Source: Oscillospiraceae bacterium
Lineage (GTDB): Bacteria; Bacillota; Clostridia; Oscillospirales; Acutalibacteraceae
Direction of reading: 5' to 3'
DNA: 64,000 bases
Assembly: GCA_015066005.1 (NCBI GenBank)
Contig: SVPF01000001.1
Coordinates: forward strand, 44,997 to 108,996
Under the pieces are notes generated by a model. The model saw only the letters and a list, made by a program, of their open reading frames with translations, made no database searches and was not told the origin of the DNA. Shown piece by piece: positions 31,631 to 41,293 of the stretch; position 1 is the stretch's first letter; each line of letters starts with the position of its first letter. Position numbers and translations under genes: made by a program.

Positions 31631-31680
31631 GAGGCTCGTCACGGTAAGGCTTTCGAAGGTTTACTCGGCCGTTATTTTAA
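31631..31680 (+). repeat. Second copy of 50 bp from the rubrerythrin 3' end (first copy 30998-31047)
   Basis: Identical 50-mer GAGGCTCGTCACGGTAAGGCTTTCGAAGGTTTACTCGGCCGTTATTTTAA. Confidence 0.97.
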
Positions 31681-31693
31681 ATAATTTAGTGAT

Positions 31694-31727
31694 TTAAGGG
31701 GAGCGCATAACCGCTCCCCTTTTTTAA
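31694..31727 (+). terminator. Intrinsic terminator downstream of the duplicated rubrerythrin 3' end
   Basis: AGGGGAGCG-cataac-CGCTCCCCTTTTTT. Confidence 0.8.
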
Positions 31728-31753
31728 TACAATTACACAGGAGGAAAGAAAAA

Positions 31754-32152
31754 ATGAAAAAATTTTCTGCATTACTTTTAACCGCTGTATTATTGTTTTC
31801 GCTTTCCGCCTGCGATAATTATGCAGGCGAAGCTGATAAAAACAGCACACCCGCACCCCAAAGTACCCCGTCTGACATTCAAACGGATAATAACAACCCA
31901 TCCGCCCCAACCCCGTCCTCTCCATCGATAAGCGAGGCCAAAATCACCCGCGACAGAGCAATCGAAATAGCTTTAGAAAAAGCCAAGCTTCAAAAGGCGG
32001 ATATTCGCGACCTTGAAGCCGAGCTTGATTATGAAAAGGGCATTTTGGTTTGGGAGGTTGACTTTGATTATCAAAACCTTGATTATTCCTATGACATCAA
32101 CGCCGATACGGGCGCTGTAATATTAGAGGAAATTGAAAAAGACGACAAATAA
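31754..32152 (+). CDS. PepSY-domain lipoprotein
   Basis: Lipobox 'LSACD'; 'ITRDRAIEIALEKAKLQKADIRDLEAELDYEKGILVWEVDF...YDINADTGAVI'. Confidence 0.88.
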   Translation: MKKFSALLLTAVLLFSLSACDNYAGEADKNSTPAPQSTPSDIQTDNNNPSAPTPSSPSISEAKITRDRAIEIALEKAKLQKADIRDLEAELDYEKGILVWEVDFDYQNLDYSYDINADTGAVILEEIEKDDK

Positions 32153-32156
32153 TCAT

Positions 32157-32369
32157 TACCGGCTTAGCCGGTAGTTTGCTCTACGGCTATAAGCCGCTGT
32201 TACTGGCGGGACTGAAAGTCCATCGAATAATCTACCTTTTGCAAAGTTGCCCTACTGCCGTATATACGGCAGTCAGCCTCCATCTGATGAGGGAGGTGTC
32301 TTTTTGCCATAAGGCGAAAAGACGGAGGGAGAGAAAAATACTCTCAAACTACCCCTCAGTCAACATCGT
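32157..32369. repeat. Multi-hairpin dispersed repeat, copy 1 (may extend to about 32455)
   Basis: Matches 63788-64000 with about 6 substitutions and no indels over 213 bp by eye. Confidence 0.95.
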
Positions 32370-32473
32370 TGACAGCTCCCCTGACAAGTAGAGCCGACCG
32401 CTGCGGCGGTATCACTCATCGGCAGAGCCTCTTTAGAACCACACGCTAAGCGTGTGGTTTTCGTTATACAAAA

Positions 32474-32512
32474 AAGCACGGTAGAGCATTTACTCTACCG
32501 TGTTTTACTATT
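32474..32512 (-). terminator. Intrinsic terminator
   Basis: AGCACGGTAGAG-catttа-like loop-CTCTACCGTGTTTT hairpin. Confidence 0.7.
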
Positions 32513-32840
32513 TGTTTTCATCATCCTGTCCGACCAGACCTGCCGCCGCAGATACGGGAAGACTAAAGACAATACCCTTGGTTTTCTTTGACATTTCAAG
32601 CTTGTCGTAAACCGCATTTAAAACGTTATTTTTAATGTTTTTTTCAACAACCATCATTAAAATTTCCTTTTCGGAATGAATGCTTATGCCGAAAAATGCG
32701 GCCGCCTCTTCATTAGTAACACCGCGGGCAGTTAAAATTGTGCCGCCGCGCACACCGCATTCACGCGCAACGTCCATAACGTCATCAGCCATACCTTCAT
32801 TAACAATGGCAAGAATAAGCTCATATTTATTGCTTGGCAT
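32508..32840 (-). CDS. PII-like (P-II family) protein
   Basis: 'YELILAIVNEGMADDVMDVARECGVRGGTILTARG' PII-like fold signature; adjacent to a DUF1538 gene. Confidence 0.85.
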   Translation of the reverse strand: MPSNKYELILAIVNEGMADDVMDVARECGVRGGTILTARGVTNEEAAAFFGISIHSEKEILMMVVEKNIKNNVLNAVYDKLEMSKKTKGIVFSLPVSAAAGLVGQDDENK

Positions 32841-32846
32841 AAAAAA

Positions 32847-33212
32847 TCATTCCTTTCCTAAACGGTTGTCAGATAAAAACTGGTAAACATTTATACCGAT
32901 AATGCTTGACATCGGCACACAAAACGCAATTCCCTTACCCTTTTTAACCGTTTCAAATTTTTCCTGTAAAACCTTAATCGCCGCCAAGGCAGTATCCTTT
33001 TTAACAATACTTATAATTACGGATTTTTGTTTGTTAAGGCCCAAAAGCTCCTGAAATTCGTTTGTCGCAGTACCAAGGCCCGACACTACAAACTGGCTGT
33101 TTATTTTAAACTGCGACAGCACATCAATATAAAATTCAGTTTTAGAACGGTCAACAACCGTAAAAAGCAGCTCAAGCTTTTTTATTGACTGTTCGTTGAC
33201 AACATTGCTCAT
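32847..33212 (-). CDS. PII-like protein, second paralog
   Basis: 'KLELLFTVVDRSKTEFYIDVLSQFKINSQFVVSGLGTA'; part of the three-gene DUF1538 cluster. Confidence 0.75.
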   Translation of the reverse strand: MSNVVNEQSIKKLELLFTVVDRSKTEFYIDVLSQFKINSQFVVSGLGTATNEFQELLGLNKQKSVIISIVKKDTALAAIKVLQEKFETVKKGKGIAFCVPMSSIIGINVYQFLSDNRLGKE

Positions 33213-33222
33213 AGTGCCCTCC

Positions 33223-34755
33223 TTACATAAAATTGATAATTTGCTTATCGTCAGCAGTAATAATGCGGCGCATTGCGCGGCGTTCCTTAATAAATTCGCT
33301 TACAATTGAACGGAAGCCAAGAAGCTGAATTGTAATAAGCGGTGACAATGCAACCAAGGCAACAACACCAAAGGCGTCATTTAAAACCGCCTCCTGACCT
33401 TGAAGCATTACACAAACACCTGTTGCAAAGGGCAAAATAAAGCCCGAGGTCATAGGACCGCTTGCCACACCGCCCGAGTCAAACGCAATGGCTGTATAAA
33501 CAGGCGGCACCACAAGGGATAGTAAAAGCGAAATAAAATAACCGGGGATAAGGTAATAAACAATTGAAAAATCAAAAATAATGCGAATAATTGAGAGCGC
33601 AATTGCACCGCCAACACCGATGCAAAGCCCCGTAATCATTGACCTTTTGGTTATTGCGCCGCCCGTAATTTCCTCAACCTGAGAATTCAGCACGTGAATT
33701 GCAGGCTCGGCCAAGACAACCAGCACACCAACCGCTAGACCGAACAGGGTTAAAAACACCTTATTGGTTTTTGCAAGCTCGTACCCGATTTGATAGCCTA
33801 TTGGCATAAAGCCAACATTAACACCCGTTAGGAAAATTACAAGCCCGATATATGTAAACACAACACCTACACCAATTTTTTGAAGCTGTCGCTTTGAAAG
33901 CTGAAGAAAAATAAAATTACAAGCAAGGAAGAAGGCCACAATCATTAAAAGGGCAATTCCAACCTCCTTAGCGGTGTGCGCCAAATTGTTTAAAAATGCA
34001 TTTAAAACATCGTTTGAAACATTATAATCGGGCACATCGTAAACCATCTTGTTTTTAGAAAAAATACCAAGAAGCATAACAGCAATTATAGGCCCTACCG
34101 AGCAAAGCGCCACCAGACCGAAGCTGTTTTCTTTGGATTTTCTGTCACCCAAAACGCTTGCCACACCAACACCAAGCGCCATTATAAAGGGCACGGTTAT
34201 AGGGCCTGTGGTAACGCCGCCCGAATCAAACGACAAGGGCAAAAGACTTATATTACCGCTGACCGACAGCATTAAGGCCAAGGCAAAAACAAGCATATAG
34301 CAAAGTGCTAAAATAAGGGAAAGCGGCCTTTTAAAGATAATGCGCAAAATTGCCGCCATTAAAAACATACCAACACCAATGCCAACGGTGTAAATCAGCA
34401 AAGTGCCGTTCATAACAGCGCCGACCTGTTTTGCAAGCACCTGTAAATCAGGCTCGGCAACGGTTATAAGTACACCCATTAAAAAGCAAACAGCCAACAA
34501 AAGCCACAGCTTTTTTTGGCGCGAAAGCCCCGCGCCCACCTGAACGCCCATAGGTGTCATGGCAATATCGGCACCAAGGTTAAAAAAGCCTATACCTAAA
34601 ATCAGCATTACTGCACCGATTGTAAAGGTGATAAGCTCGTATTTTGAAAAATTAAAAAACGGAGTTAACGCAAGAATGTAAACAATTGCGGTTATTGGCA
34701 ACGCCGAAAGCAGCGCTTCCTTAATTTTACCCCAAAGCTGATTCACCCTTTTCAC
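33223..34755 (-). CDS. DUF1538-family membrane protein
   Basis: Two tandem membrane halves, each with an 'FDSGGV(T/A)(T/S)GP(I/M)T' motif. Confidence 0.9.
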   Translation of the reverse strand: MKRVNQLWGKIKEALLSALPITAIVYILALTPFFNFSKYELITFTIGAVMLILGIGFFNLGADIAMTPMGVQVGAGLSRQKKLWLLLAVCFLMGVLITVAEPDLQVLAKQVGAVMNGTLLIYTVGIGVGMFLMAAILRIIFKRPLSLILALCYMLVFALALMLSVSGNISLLPLSFDSGGVTTGPITVPFIMALGVGVASVLGDRKSKENSFGLVALCSVGPIIAVMLLGIFSKNKMVYDVPDYNVSNDVLNAFLNNLAHTAKEVGIALLMIVAFFLACNFIFLQLSKRQLQKIGVGVVFTYIGLVIFLTGVNVGFMPIGYQIGYELAKTNKVFLTLFGLAVGVLVVLAEPAIHVLNSQVEEITGGAITKRSMITGLCIGVGGAIALSIIRIIFDFSIVYYLIPGYFISLLLSLVVPPVYTAIAFDSGGVASGPMTSGFILPFATGVCVMLQGQEAVLNDAFGVVALVALSPLITIQLLGFRSIVSEFIKERRAMRRIITADDKQIINFM

Positions 34756-34833
34756 CTCCGATACAGTATTTATTATATTATATCAAATTGCATTATTTAA
34801 AACAACCCTTCGATTGTAAAAGATTTGTAAAAT

Positions 34834-34993
34834 AAATTGGGGGTTATCTGTGCCTTCTCCTGCGGGAGAAGGGGGACCGCTTTAGCGGTGGATGAGGAGT
34901 TTTGTAAGTACAAACTGTTCTTTACACCTCATCCGTCAGGCTTCGCCTACCACCTTCCCCTCAAGGTGAAGGATTGCCGATAAACTATAATTT
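34834..34993. repeat. Intergenic MITE-like element 3 of the TIR-sharing family
   Basis: Left end AAATTGGGGGTTATCTG; right end reverse complement AAATTATAGTTTATCGG; internal hairpins CCTTCTCC-tgc-GGGAGAAGG, ACCGC-ttta-GCGGT. Confidence 0.65.
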
Positions 34994-35006
34994 AAATACA
35001 ACAACA

Positions 35007-35046
35007 AAAAAGTCTGAACCTTAAGTTTAAGGTTCAGACTTTTAAT
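35007..35046. terminator. Intrinsic terminator
   Basis: AAAAGTCTGAACCTTAA-gt-TTAAGGTTCAGACTTTT. Confidence 0.9.
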
Positions 35047-35878
35047 TATTTAAATCCTTTTCAATTTGGGCTTTTAATTCTTCAAGTGAATTAAACTTAA
35101 TTTCATCCCTTAAAAATTTTATAGGAACAATTGTAACTTCCTTACCGTATAAATCACCCGAAAAATTCTTTATAAAGGTTTCGCTTATAACATAATCGGT
35201 TTCATAGGTTGGGCGGACACCTATATCGGTTATACCGTCAAATTCCTTCCCTTTAACTACAACCTTTGTTTTATAAACCCCAAAGCGAAGCTTTACAAGG
35301 CTTTCGGGATATTTTTGGTTAATTGTGGGGAAGCCGATTGTTCTACCCCTTTGGTCACCCTTGTTTACCGTTGCGGTGAAGCTGAAGGGTTTATATAAAT
35401 ATTTATTGGCTTCTTCAATTTCGCCGTTTTTTAAAAGCGAGCGAATATACGATGATGAAAGTGCGTTGCCGTCAGGCAATAAGTACGGACTGGAAACACA
35501 AAGCTCTATACCGTTTTTATTACAAAAGTCCGAAAGCATTGCCGTGTTCCCTGCACCGCCTTTGCCAAAGCGGTAATTAAAGCCGCAGGTAATGTAATTT
35601 GCACCGATTTCATCCTTTAAATATACTAAAAATTCTTCAGGGGAAGCGTTTTTAACCTCTTCAAAATCAAGCGCGATAATTTCATCAACGCCAATCTCTT
35701 TCAAAAAACAGCACTTTTCATCAAAGCTTAAAAGCATTTCACTTTGCCCAAAAACCAGCATTTTAGGTGGCATTTTAAAGGTTACCGCCACCTTTTTATA
35801 GCCATCGGGCAATGTTAAAACCTTACGGTGAGCATTATGAAGCCCATCAAAAGTGCCTAGCGCTATCGCGGTTTTCAT
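35042..35878 (-). CDS. ribF: Bifunctional riboflavin kinase/FAD synthetase
   Basis: 'ALGTFDGLHNAHRKVL', 'GDQRGRTIGFPTIN'; downstream of truB. Confidence 0.96.
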   Translation of the reverse strand: MKTAIALGTFDGLHNAHRKVLTLPDGYKKVAVTFKMPPKMLVFGQSEMLLSFDEKCCFLKEIGVDEIIALDFEEVKNASPEEFLVYLKDEIGANYITCGFNYRFGKGGAGNTAMLSDFCNKNGIELCVSSPYLLPDGNALSSSYIRSLLKNGEIEEANKYLYKPFSFTATVNKGDQRGRTIGFPTINQKYPESLVKLRFGVYKTKVVVKGKEFDGITDIGVRPTYETDYVISETFIKNFSGDLYGKEVTIVPIKFLRDEIKFNSLEELKAQIEKDLNN

Positions 35879-36777
35879 AACTGACTCACCTCGGGATAAT
35901 TTATTATACATTTTATTGCCACCTGCTGTTTTTCACAGTCAGCAATACCAATGCCCAAAAACTGATTTTTATACTTTATTCTAAAAAGCTCGTTATCGTT
36001 AAAATCGGTTATGTTAAGACGTTCAAAAGCAAGCTGTCCGCCGTTGCAAAAGCGAACCGCTTGGTTTTTAGTAACACTTAACGCGCGCAAATGCTTAACG
36101 GCTGTTTCCTCATTAAGTAAATAGCCGTTAATGCTTTCCTCATCAATTTTATCTAAATCAACACACTGCGAAATATCAATACCCGCCGTTTCAACACGCT
36201 GTAAAGCCGTAAGGGTTGCGCCACAGCCGAGCGCTTCACCGATATCACGCGCGAGTGACCGTATATAAGTGCCCTTTGAAACATGGCAGGAAAGGGTAAA
36301 ACGGTTATTTTCATCAATCGGCCTTAAAACCTCTAAAGCCAAAACCTCAATTTCGCGAGGCTCAATTTCAACCGTTTTGCCTTGACGCGCCAAATCGTAA
36401 AGCCTTACGCCATCCTTTTTTAAGGCGCTGTACATTGGTGGCACTTGGCTAATTTTACCCTTAAAGCCCGCAAGTACCCTTTCAATGTCATTTTCATTAA
36501 CATTTACATTGTTTTGTTGTAAAACCTCACCCGTGATATCGCAGGTATCGGTAGTAATGCCAAGCTGAATTTCAGCAATATATTTTTTGTCGGCATCAAG
36601 CATAAGAGATGAAAGCATAGTTGCCCTACCCAAAAACACAGGCAAAACACCCGTTGCCATTGGGTCAAGCGTGCCTGTATGTCCCACACGCTTTTCGTGT
36701 GCGGCGCGCTTAACCGCAGAAACTGCCGAAAAGCTTGTAATACCCTTAGGCTTATTTATTAACAGAAGTCCCTGCAT
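35875..36777 (-). CDS. truB: tRNA pseudouridine(55) synthase TruB
   Basis: 'MQGLLLINKPKGITSFSAVSAVKR...KRVGHTGTLDPMATGVLPV'. Confidence 0.97.
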   Translation of the reverse strand: MQGLLLINKPKGITSFSAVSAVKRAAHEKRVGHTGTLDPMATGVLPVFLGRATMLSSLMLDADKKYIAEIQLGITTDTCDITGEVLQQNNVNVNENDIERVLAGFKGKISQVPPMYSALKKDGVRLYDLARQGKTVEIEPREIEVLALEVLRPIDENNRFTLSCHVSKGTYIRSLARDIGEALGCGATLTALQRVETAGIDISQCVDLDKIDEESINGYLLNEETAVKHLRALSVTKNQAVRFCNGGQLAFERLNITDFNDNELFRIKYKNQFLGIGIADCEKQQVAIKCIINYPEVSQL

Positions 36778-37756
36778 TGCAGTCCTCCATACATTTGCCG
36801 ACAACCTCTAAAATTTGGGCCTTGACCGATGCTAAATCGCCCTTAAGCACGGCAGCCGCAGCCGATTTGTGACCGCCGCCGCCAAACTGCTTTGCAATTT
36901 CGGCCGAATTGAGCTTTTCAAAGGTGCGGAAGGAAACCTTAAATTGCTCCTTGTCAATCTGCTTTACGGTAATACCGATGTCAATACCCTCAACACTGCG
37001 GGAAATAAGTGCAATGCCCTCCAAATCCGAGCCGTAACAGCCCGTAATGTCCTGCATTTCACTTGTAACGCTTAAAATAATGCACTTGTCATTAAAGTGA
37101 TATTCGGCACCCTCTAAAACGCGGCGCTCCAGATCCAAAAGATTTTTGGACTTTGTATCAAACATCAGGCGGTTAATTTCGCCGGTATTTATGTTATAAT
37201 CGTAAAGCATTGCCGCAATTATATGAGTTTTTGCAGTAACATTTGAATATTTAAAGCAGCCAGTGTCGGTAGCTATGCCTGCATAAAGCGCACGGGCGGT
37301 AACATCGTTAATGTTAACGCGCATAACGGTTAACAGCTCGAAAACACTTTCCGCTGTAGCAGAGGCATTAGTGTCAAGATATAAATTCTTGGCATAATGA
37401 CTGTTGGTAATGTGATGGTCGATGCACAAATCCACAATATCGCCAAATTCCTCTGTCAAAGCGCCTAAAAGCTTTTTATCAGCAATATCAACCGCAATTA
37501 CGGTAGCGTTTTCACGGTGAACATGGTTTGTGGGACGAACAAAAAAGTCATACTTATTTGGAATAACATCCGGACACAAAACACACGCCGTTTTACCGAT
37601 TTCGTTAAGACCGTAATAAAGCGCATAAGCCGAACCCAAGGTATCACCGTCGGGTGAGGTATGGGTAAGAATTATATAGTTGTCGTGCTTTTTTAAATAC
37701 CTTGCCGTTTGCTTAAGTGTAAGCTCACGGCACGAGATATTGTCTTTATTTTTCAT
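36752..37756 (-). CDS. DHH-family phosphoesterase (NrnA-like)
   Basis: 'ILTHTSPDGDTLGSAYAL', 'IDHHITN', 'GGGGHKSAA'. Confidence 0.93.
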   Translation of the reverse strand: MKNKDNISCRELTLKQTARYLKKHDNYIILTHTSPDGDTLGSAYALYYGLNEIGKTACVLCPDVIPNKYDFFVRPTNHVHRENATVIAVDIADKKLLGALTEEFGDIVDLCIDHHITNSHYAKNLYLDTNASATAESVFELLTVMRVNINDVTARALYAGIATDTGCFKYSNVTAKTHIIAAMLYDYNINTGEINRLMFDTKSKNLLDLERRVLEGAEYHFNDKCIILSVTSEMQDITGCYGSDLEGIALISRSVEGIDIGITVKQIDKEQFKVSFRTFEKLNSAEIAKQFGGGGHKSAAAAVLKGDLASVKAQILEVVGKCMEDCNAGTSVNK

Positions 37757-38105
37757 TATTACTTTCCTCTTTAAAAGATTCAATAATTTGGGAAATATGT
37801 GCACTATGAGCAATAGAATCATCTGCTATAAAGCGAAGCTCGGGCACCTTGCGAAGCTTAAGCCTTGCGCCCATTTCACGCCGCAAATAGCCTGCAGCAC
37901 CCTTAAGGGCCTTAACCGAAGCAACGGTTGCTTCGTAACCCTCAATAGCGCTTACATAAACGGTAGCGTAGGAAAGGTCCCCTGTAACATCAACCTTTAC
38001 AATACTTAAAAGCTTGCTTACCCTGGGGTCCTTAACCTCGCGCAATAATTCAGACAGGCACACCCTTATATCAGATGTTATACGGTTAATTTTAAATCCT
38101 GCCAT
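37746..38105 (-). CDS. rbfA: 30S ribosome-binding factor RbfA
   Basis: 'RITSDIRVCLSELLREVKDPRVSKLLSIVKVDVTGDLSYATVYVS'. Confidence 0.96.
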   Translation of the reverse strand: MAGFKINRITSDIRVCLSELLREVKDPRVSKLLSIVKVDVTGDLSYATVYVSAIEGYEATVASVKALKGAAGYLRREMGARLKLRKVPELRFIADDSIAHSAHISQIIESFKEESNNEK

Positions 38106-40705
38106 TAGTCTCTATACTCCTCCATAACAAAGGCTTCAAAAATATCGCCTTCCTTAATGTCGGCAAATTTTTCAAGGCCTATACCGCATTCATAGCCCTG
38201 AGCAACCTCCTTAACGTCATCCTTAAAGCGACGCAAAGAATCAATCTTATCCTCGCAAATAACGATGCCGTCACGAACAAGGCGAAGCTGAGCTGAACGG
38301 GCAACCTTACCGTTAGTAATGTAGCAGCCTGCAATTGTACCAACATTGGAAATTTTATAAACACTTCTAACTTCGGCCGTACCGATAATATTTTCACGGT
38401 ACTTGGGTGCCAGCATACCCTTCATAGCGGCTTCAATTTCTTCAATGCAGTCATAAATAATGCGGTACATACGCATATCTACACCCTCACGCTCGGCAGT
38501 TTCCTTAGCCACTGTGTCGGGGCGGACATTAAAGCCTACGATAATTGCGCCTGAAGCCTGAGCTAAAGTAACGTCAGATTCATTAACAGCGCCAACGCCG
38601 CCGTGAATTACACACACCTTAACCTCATCGTTAGAAAGCTTAACAAGGCTTTCGCGAACAGCCTCAACCGAGCCCTGAACGTCAGCCTTAACGATAATGT
38701 TAAGCTCCTTAAGGTCGCCTGCTGAAAGGTTATCAAACAGATTATCAAGTGTAACCTTTTGCTTAGCATTGTTAAGGTCATCCTTAGCCTTTTGCTTTCT
38801 TTGTTCAACAAGCTGACGGGCAAGGCGTTCATCAGATACGGCGTCAAACACATCACCGGCATTTGGTGTTTCGGCAAGACCTGTAATTTCAACAGGAACC
38901 GACGGGCCTGCTTCCTTAAGCTCAATGCCCTTTTCGTTAGTCATTACACGAACACGGCCAACGGCTGTGCCCGCAACGATAATATCACCTGTTCTAAGTG
39001 TGCCGTTTTGAACGAGAAGGGATGCAACAGGGCCGCGACCCTTATCAAGACGGGCTTCAATAACAATACCCTTTGCACGACGGTCGGGATTAGCCTTAAG
39101 CTCTTGCATTTCAGCAACCAAGAGAATGTTTTCCAAAAGGTTGTCAATACCCATATGGGTTTTAGCCGAAACGGGAACACAAATAATATCGCCGCCCCAT
39201 TCTTCAGGAACAAGCTCGTGCTCGGTAAGCTGCTGCATAATACGATCGGGATTAGCTTCGGGCTTATCCATTTTGTTAATAGCAACAATTATTTGAACCT
39301 TGGCAGCTTTTGCATGGTTAATAGCTTCAATTGTCTGAGGCATAATACCGTCATCAGCCGCAACAACAAGCACCGCAATATCGGTAGCCATTGCGCCGCG
39401 CTGACGCATTGCGGTAAAGGCTGCGTGACCGGGGGTATCAAGGAAGGTAATATCCTCACCGTTACAGTTTACGCGGTACGCACCAATATGCTGTGTAATA
39501 CCGCCTGCTTCGGTTGAAGTAACCGCAGTATCACGAATAGCGTCGAGAAGTGAAGTCTTACCGTGGTCAACGTGACCCATAACAACAACAACGGGGCTAC
39601 GGGGCTTTAGATTTTCAGCAGTGTCCTCGGTATCGTCCATAATTTTTTCTTCAATTGTAACAACAACAGCCTTTTGAATTTTTGCGCCCATTTCGGTAAC
39701 AACAATTTCTGCTGTGTCATAGTCGATAACTTGGTTAACGGTAGCCATCATACCAAGCTTTAAAAGCTCTTTAATAACCTCGGCAGCGGTTTTCTTCATA
39801 GCGGCTGCAAGCTCGCCCACAGTAATTTCGTCCCCAATAGTAACGGTAATGGGGGTTTTTTTAATGCGTTCAAGCTGCATTCTGCGCATCTTATCGGCCT
39901 CGGTCTCACGCTTGGCACCCTGCGGGCGCTTATAATCCTTAGATTTTTGCTTAATCTTTTGCTTGCGTGAATAATTATCCTGCATAGAGTTTGCAGGTGC
40001 AATTGTTTCGTACTTTTCGTTATATTTGTCGATATTCACATTAGAAGTACGTGTATCAACGCGGCGGATTTCGGCTGGGCCACGGTTAGGTGTATCGCCT
40101 GCAACCTTATCCTTTTTCTTGGAAACGAAAGGCTGTGGGTCAGAAGGCTTATGTTCCTTTTTCGGCTCATCCTTAGGTGCTTCAGGCTTTTTCGCCTCAG
40201 GCTTCTTGGACTCCTCCTTCTTGATTTCAGGCTTTTTCACTTCAGCCTTGGGGGCTTCCTTCTTAATTTCAGCCTTCTTAGGTTCTTCCTTCTTGGGCTC
40301 AGCCTTAGCTTCAGCCTTTTTAGGCTCTTCCTTCTTAATATCGGGCTTCTTGGGCTCCTCCTTTTTAGGCTCAGCCTTAGGTGCCTTTGCAGCATCCTGC
40401 GCAGCAGCTGCTGCCTTAAGCTGCTCCAAAATAGCCATTTGCTCTAAAAGCTTTTTGTTCTTTTCTTCTTCACGAGCCTTTTTAGCCTTTTCACGAGCTT
40501 CAGCACCTGTTGCAAAGTAAGCTGTGAAATCCTTCACTGCATTATCCTTAGTAATTTTATTGAAAAAACGACCGATTTCCTCTTCGTTAAGGGTTGCGCT
40601 TGATTTCTTTTCACTACCTACAGCAGCAGTAGCAATAACCGCAACATCCTTAGAACTCATATTAAGGTCCTTAGCAAGATCACTGACTTTATATTTATTG
40701 GTCAT
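38105..40705 (-). CDS. infB: Translation initiation factor IF-2
   Basis: '[21 protein letters not shown]', '[16 protein letters not shown]'; Lys/Glu/Pro-rich N-terminal linker. Confidence 0.98.
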   Translation of the reverse strand: MTNKYKVSDLAKDLNMSSKDVAVIATAAVGSEKKSSATLNEEEIGRFFNKITKDNAVKDFTAYFATGAEAREKAKKAREEEKNKKLLEQMAILEQLKAAAAAQDAAKAPKAEPKKEEPKKPDIKKEEPKKAEAKAEPKKEEPKKAEIKKEAPKAEVKKPEIKKEESKKPEAKKPEAPKDEPKKEHKPSDPQPFVSKKKDKVAGDTPNRGPAEIRRVDTRTSNVNIDKYNEKYETIAPANSMQDNYSRKQKIKQKSKDYKRPQGAKRETEADKMRRMQLERIKKTPITVTIGDEITVGELAAAMKKTAAEVIKELLKLGMMATVNQVIDYDTAEIVVTEMGAKIQKAVVVTIEEKIMDDTEDTAENLKPRSPVVVVMGHVDHGKTSLLDAIRDTAVTSTEAGGITQHIGAYRVNCNGEDITFLDTPGHAAFTAMRQRGAMATDIAVLVVAADDGIMPQTIEAINHAKAAKVQIIVAINKMDKPEANPDRIMQQLTEHELVPEEWGGDIICVPVSAKTHMGIDNLLENILLVAEMQELKANPDRRAKGIVIEARLDKGRGPVASLLVQNGTLRTGDIIVAGTAVGRVRVMTNEKGIELKEAGPSVPVEITGLAETPNAGDVFDAVSDERLARQLVEQRKQKAKDDLNNAKQKVTLDNLFDNLSAGDLKELNIIVKADVQGSVEAVRESLVKLSNDEVKVCVIHGGVGAVNESDVTLAQASGAIIVGFNVRPDTVAKETAEREGVDMRMYRIIYDCIEEIEAAMKGMLAPKYRENIIGTAEVRSVYKISNVGTIAGCYITNGKVARSAQLRLVRDGIVICEDKIDSLRRFKDDVKEVAQGYECGIGLEKFADIKEGDIFEAFVMEEYRD

Positions 40706-41015
40706 TAGCATATCCTCCTTTAATTGCTTCGGCGAACGATTTATCATTTACCGAAAGAATACCGCATTTGCGGCCAACCGCCTTACCGACGGCTTCGATG
40801 CTTACATCATCTAAAACGATAAACGGAACATTCTTATTATTTGTGTGAAAGGTAATTTCCTTTTTGCTTTTTTCAGAAATATCGCAGGCGGCTACAACTA
40901 AAAAGCTTTTGCCTTTTTTAATTGCCAGCTGTGACATATCCATACCGTAGGACAGCTTACCCGCCTTTGCAGCAAAGCCCAAAAGGGTTAATAATTTATT
41001 ATTCACCGTTTTCAA
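40695..41015 (-). CDS. L7Ae-like ribosomal protein (YlxQ family)
   Basis: '[45 protein letters not shown]'; position between ylxR and infB. Start uncertain. Confidence 0.88.
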   Translation of the reverse strand: MKTVNNKLLTLLGFAAKAGKLSYGMDMSQLAIKKGKSFLVVAACDISEKSKKEITFHTNNKNVPFIVLDDVSIEAVGKAVGRKCGILSVNDKSFAEAIKGGYANDQ

Positions 41016-41268
41016 TAGACCTCCTGAGGTCTTCATAAATTTCATCGGTTATCTGGCATTCAAACGCGCGGGAAAGTGCCTTTTGCTTTTGCGCCTTCAA
41101 AAGACATTCAGCACTTTTGCAAAGGTAAGCGCCCCTGCCGTTAAGCTTGCCCGTGAAATCAACCTTTATTTCACCCTCGGGGGTTTTTACAACCCTTATA
41201 AGCTCCTTTTTGGGCTTCATTTCGTGACAGCCTGTGCACATACGCATAGGGATTTTTTTAACACTCAT
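40999..41268 (-). CDS. YlxR/RnpM family protein
   Basis: 'KKIPMRMCTGCHEMKPKKELIRVVKTPEGEIKVDFTGKLNGRGAYLC'. Confidence 0.95.
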   Translation of the reverse strand: MSVKKIPMRMCTGCHEMKPKKELIRVVKTPEGEIKVDFTGKLNGRGAYLCKSAECLLKAQKQKALSRAFECQITDEIYEDLRRSIENGE

Positions 41269-41293
41269 AATAAAAGTTCCTCTTAAAATTTAA

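Noticed and set aside
32176-32391. 71-aa ORF in the dispersed repeat
   Set aside because: Runs through consecutive palindromes; better explained as repeat DNA.
38759-39517. 252-aa plus-strand ORF
   Set aside because: Lies entirely antisense to infB, with Asn/Cys-rich composition typical of shadow ORFs.
40150-40400. Tandem-repeat-like Lys/Glu/Pro coding stretch
   Set aside because: Normal variable N-terminal linker of IF-2.
40026-40520. 164-aa plus-strand ORF with Ser/Gly/Phe repeats
   Set aside because: Antisense of the Lys/Glu/Pro low-complexity linker of infB; no independent signals.
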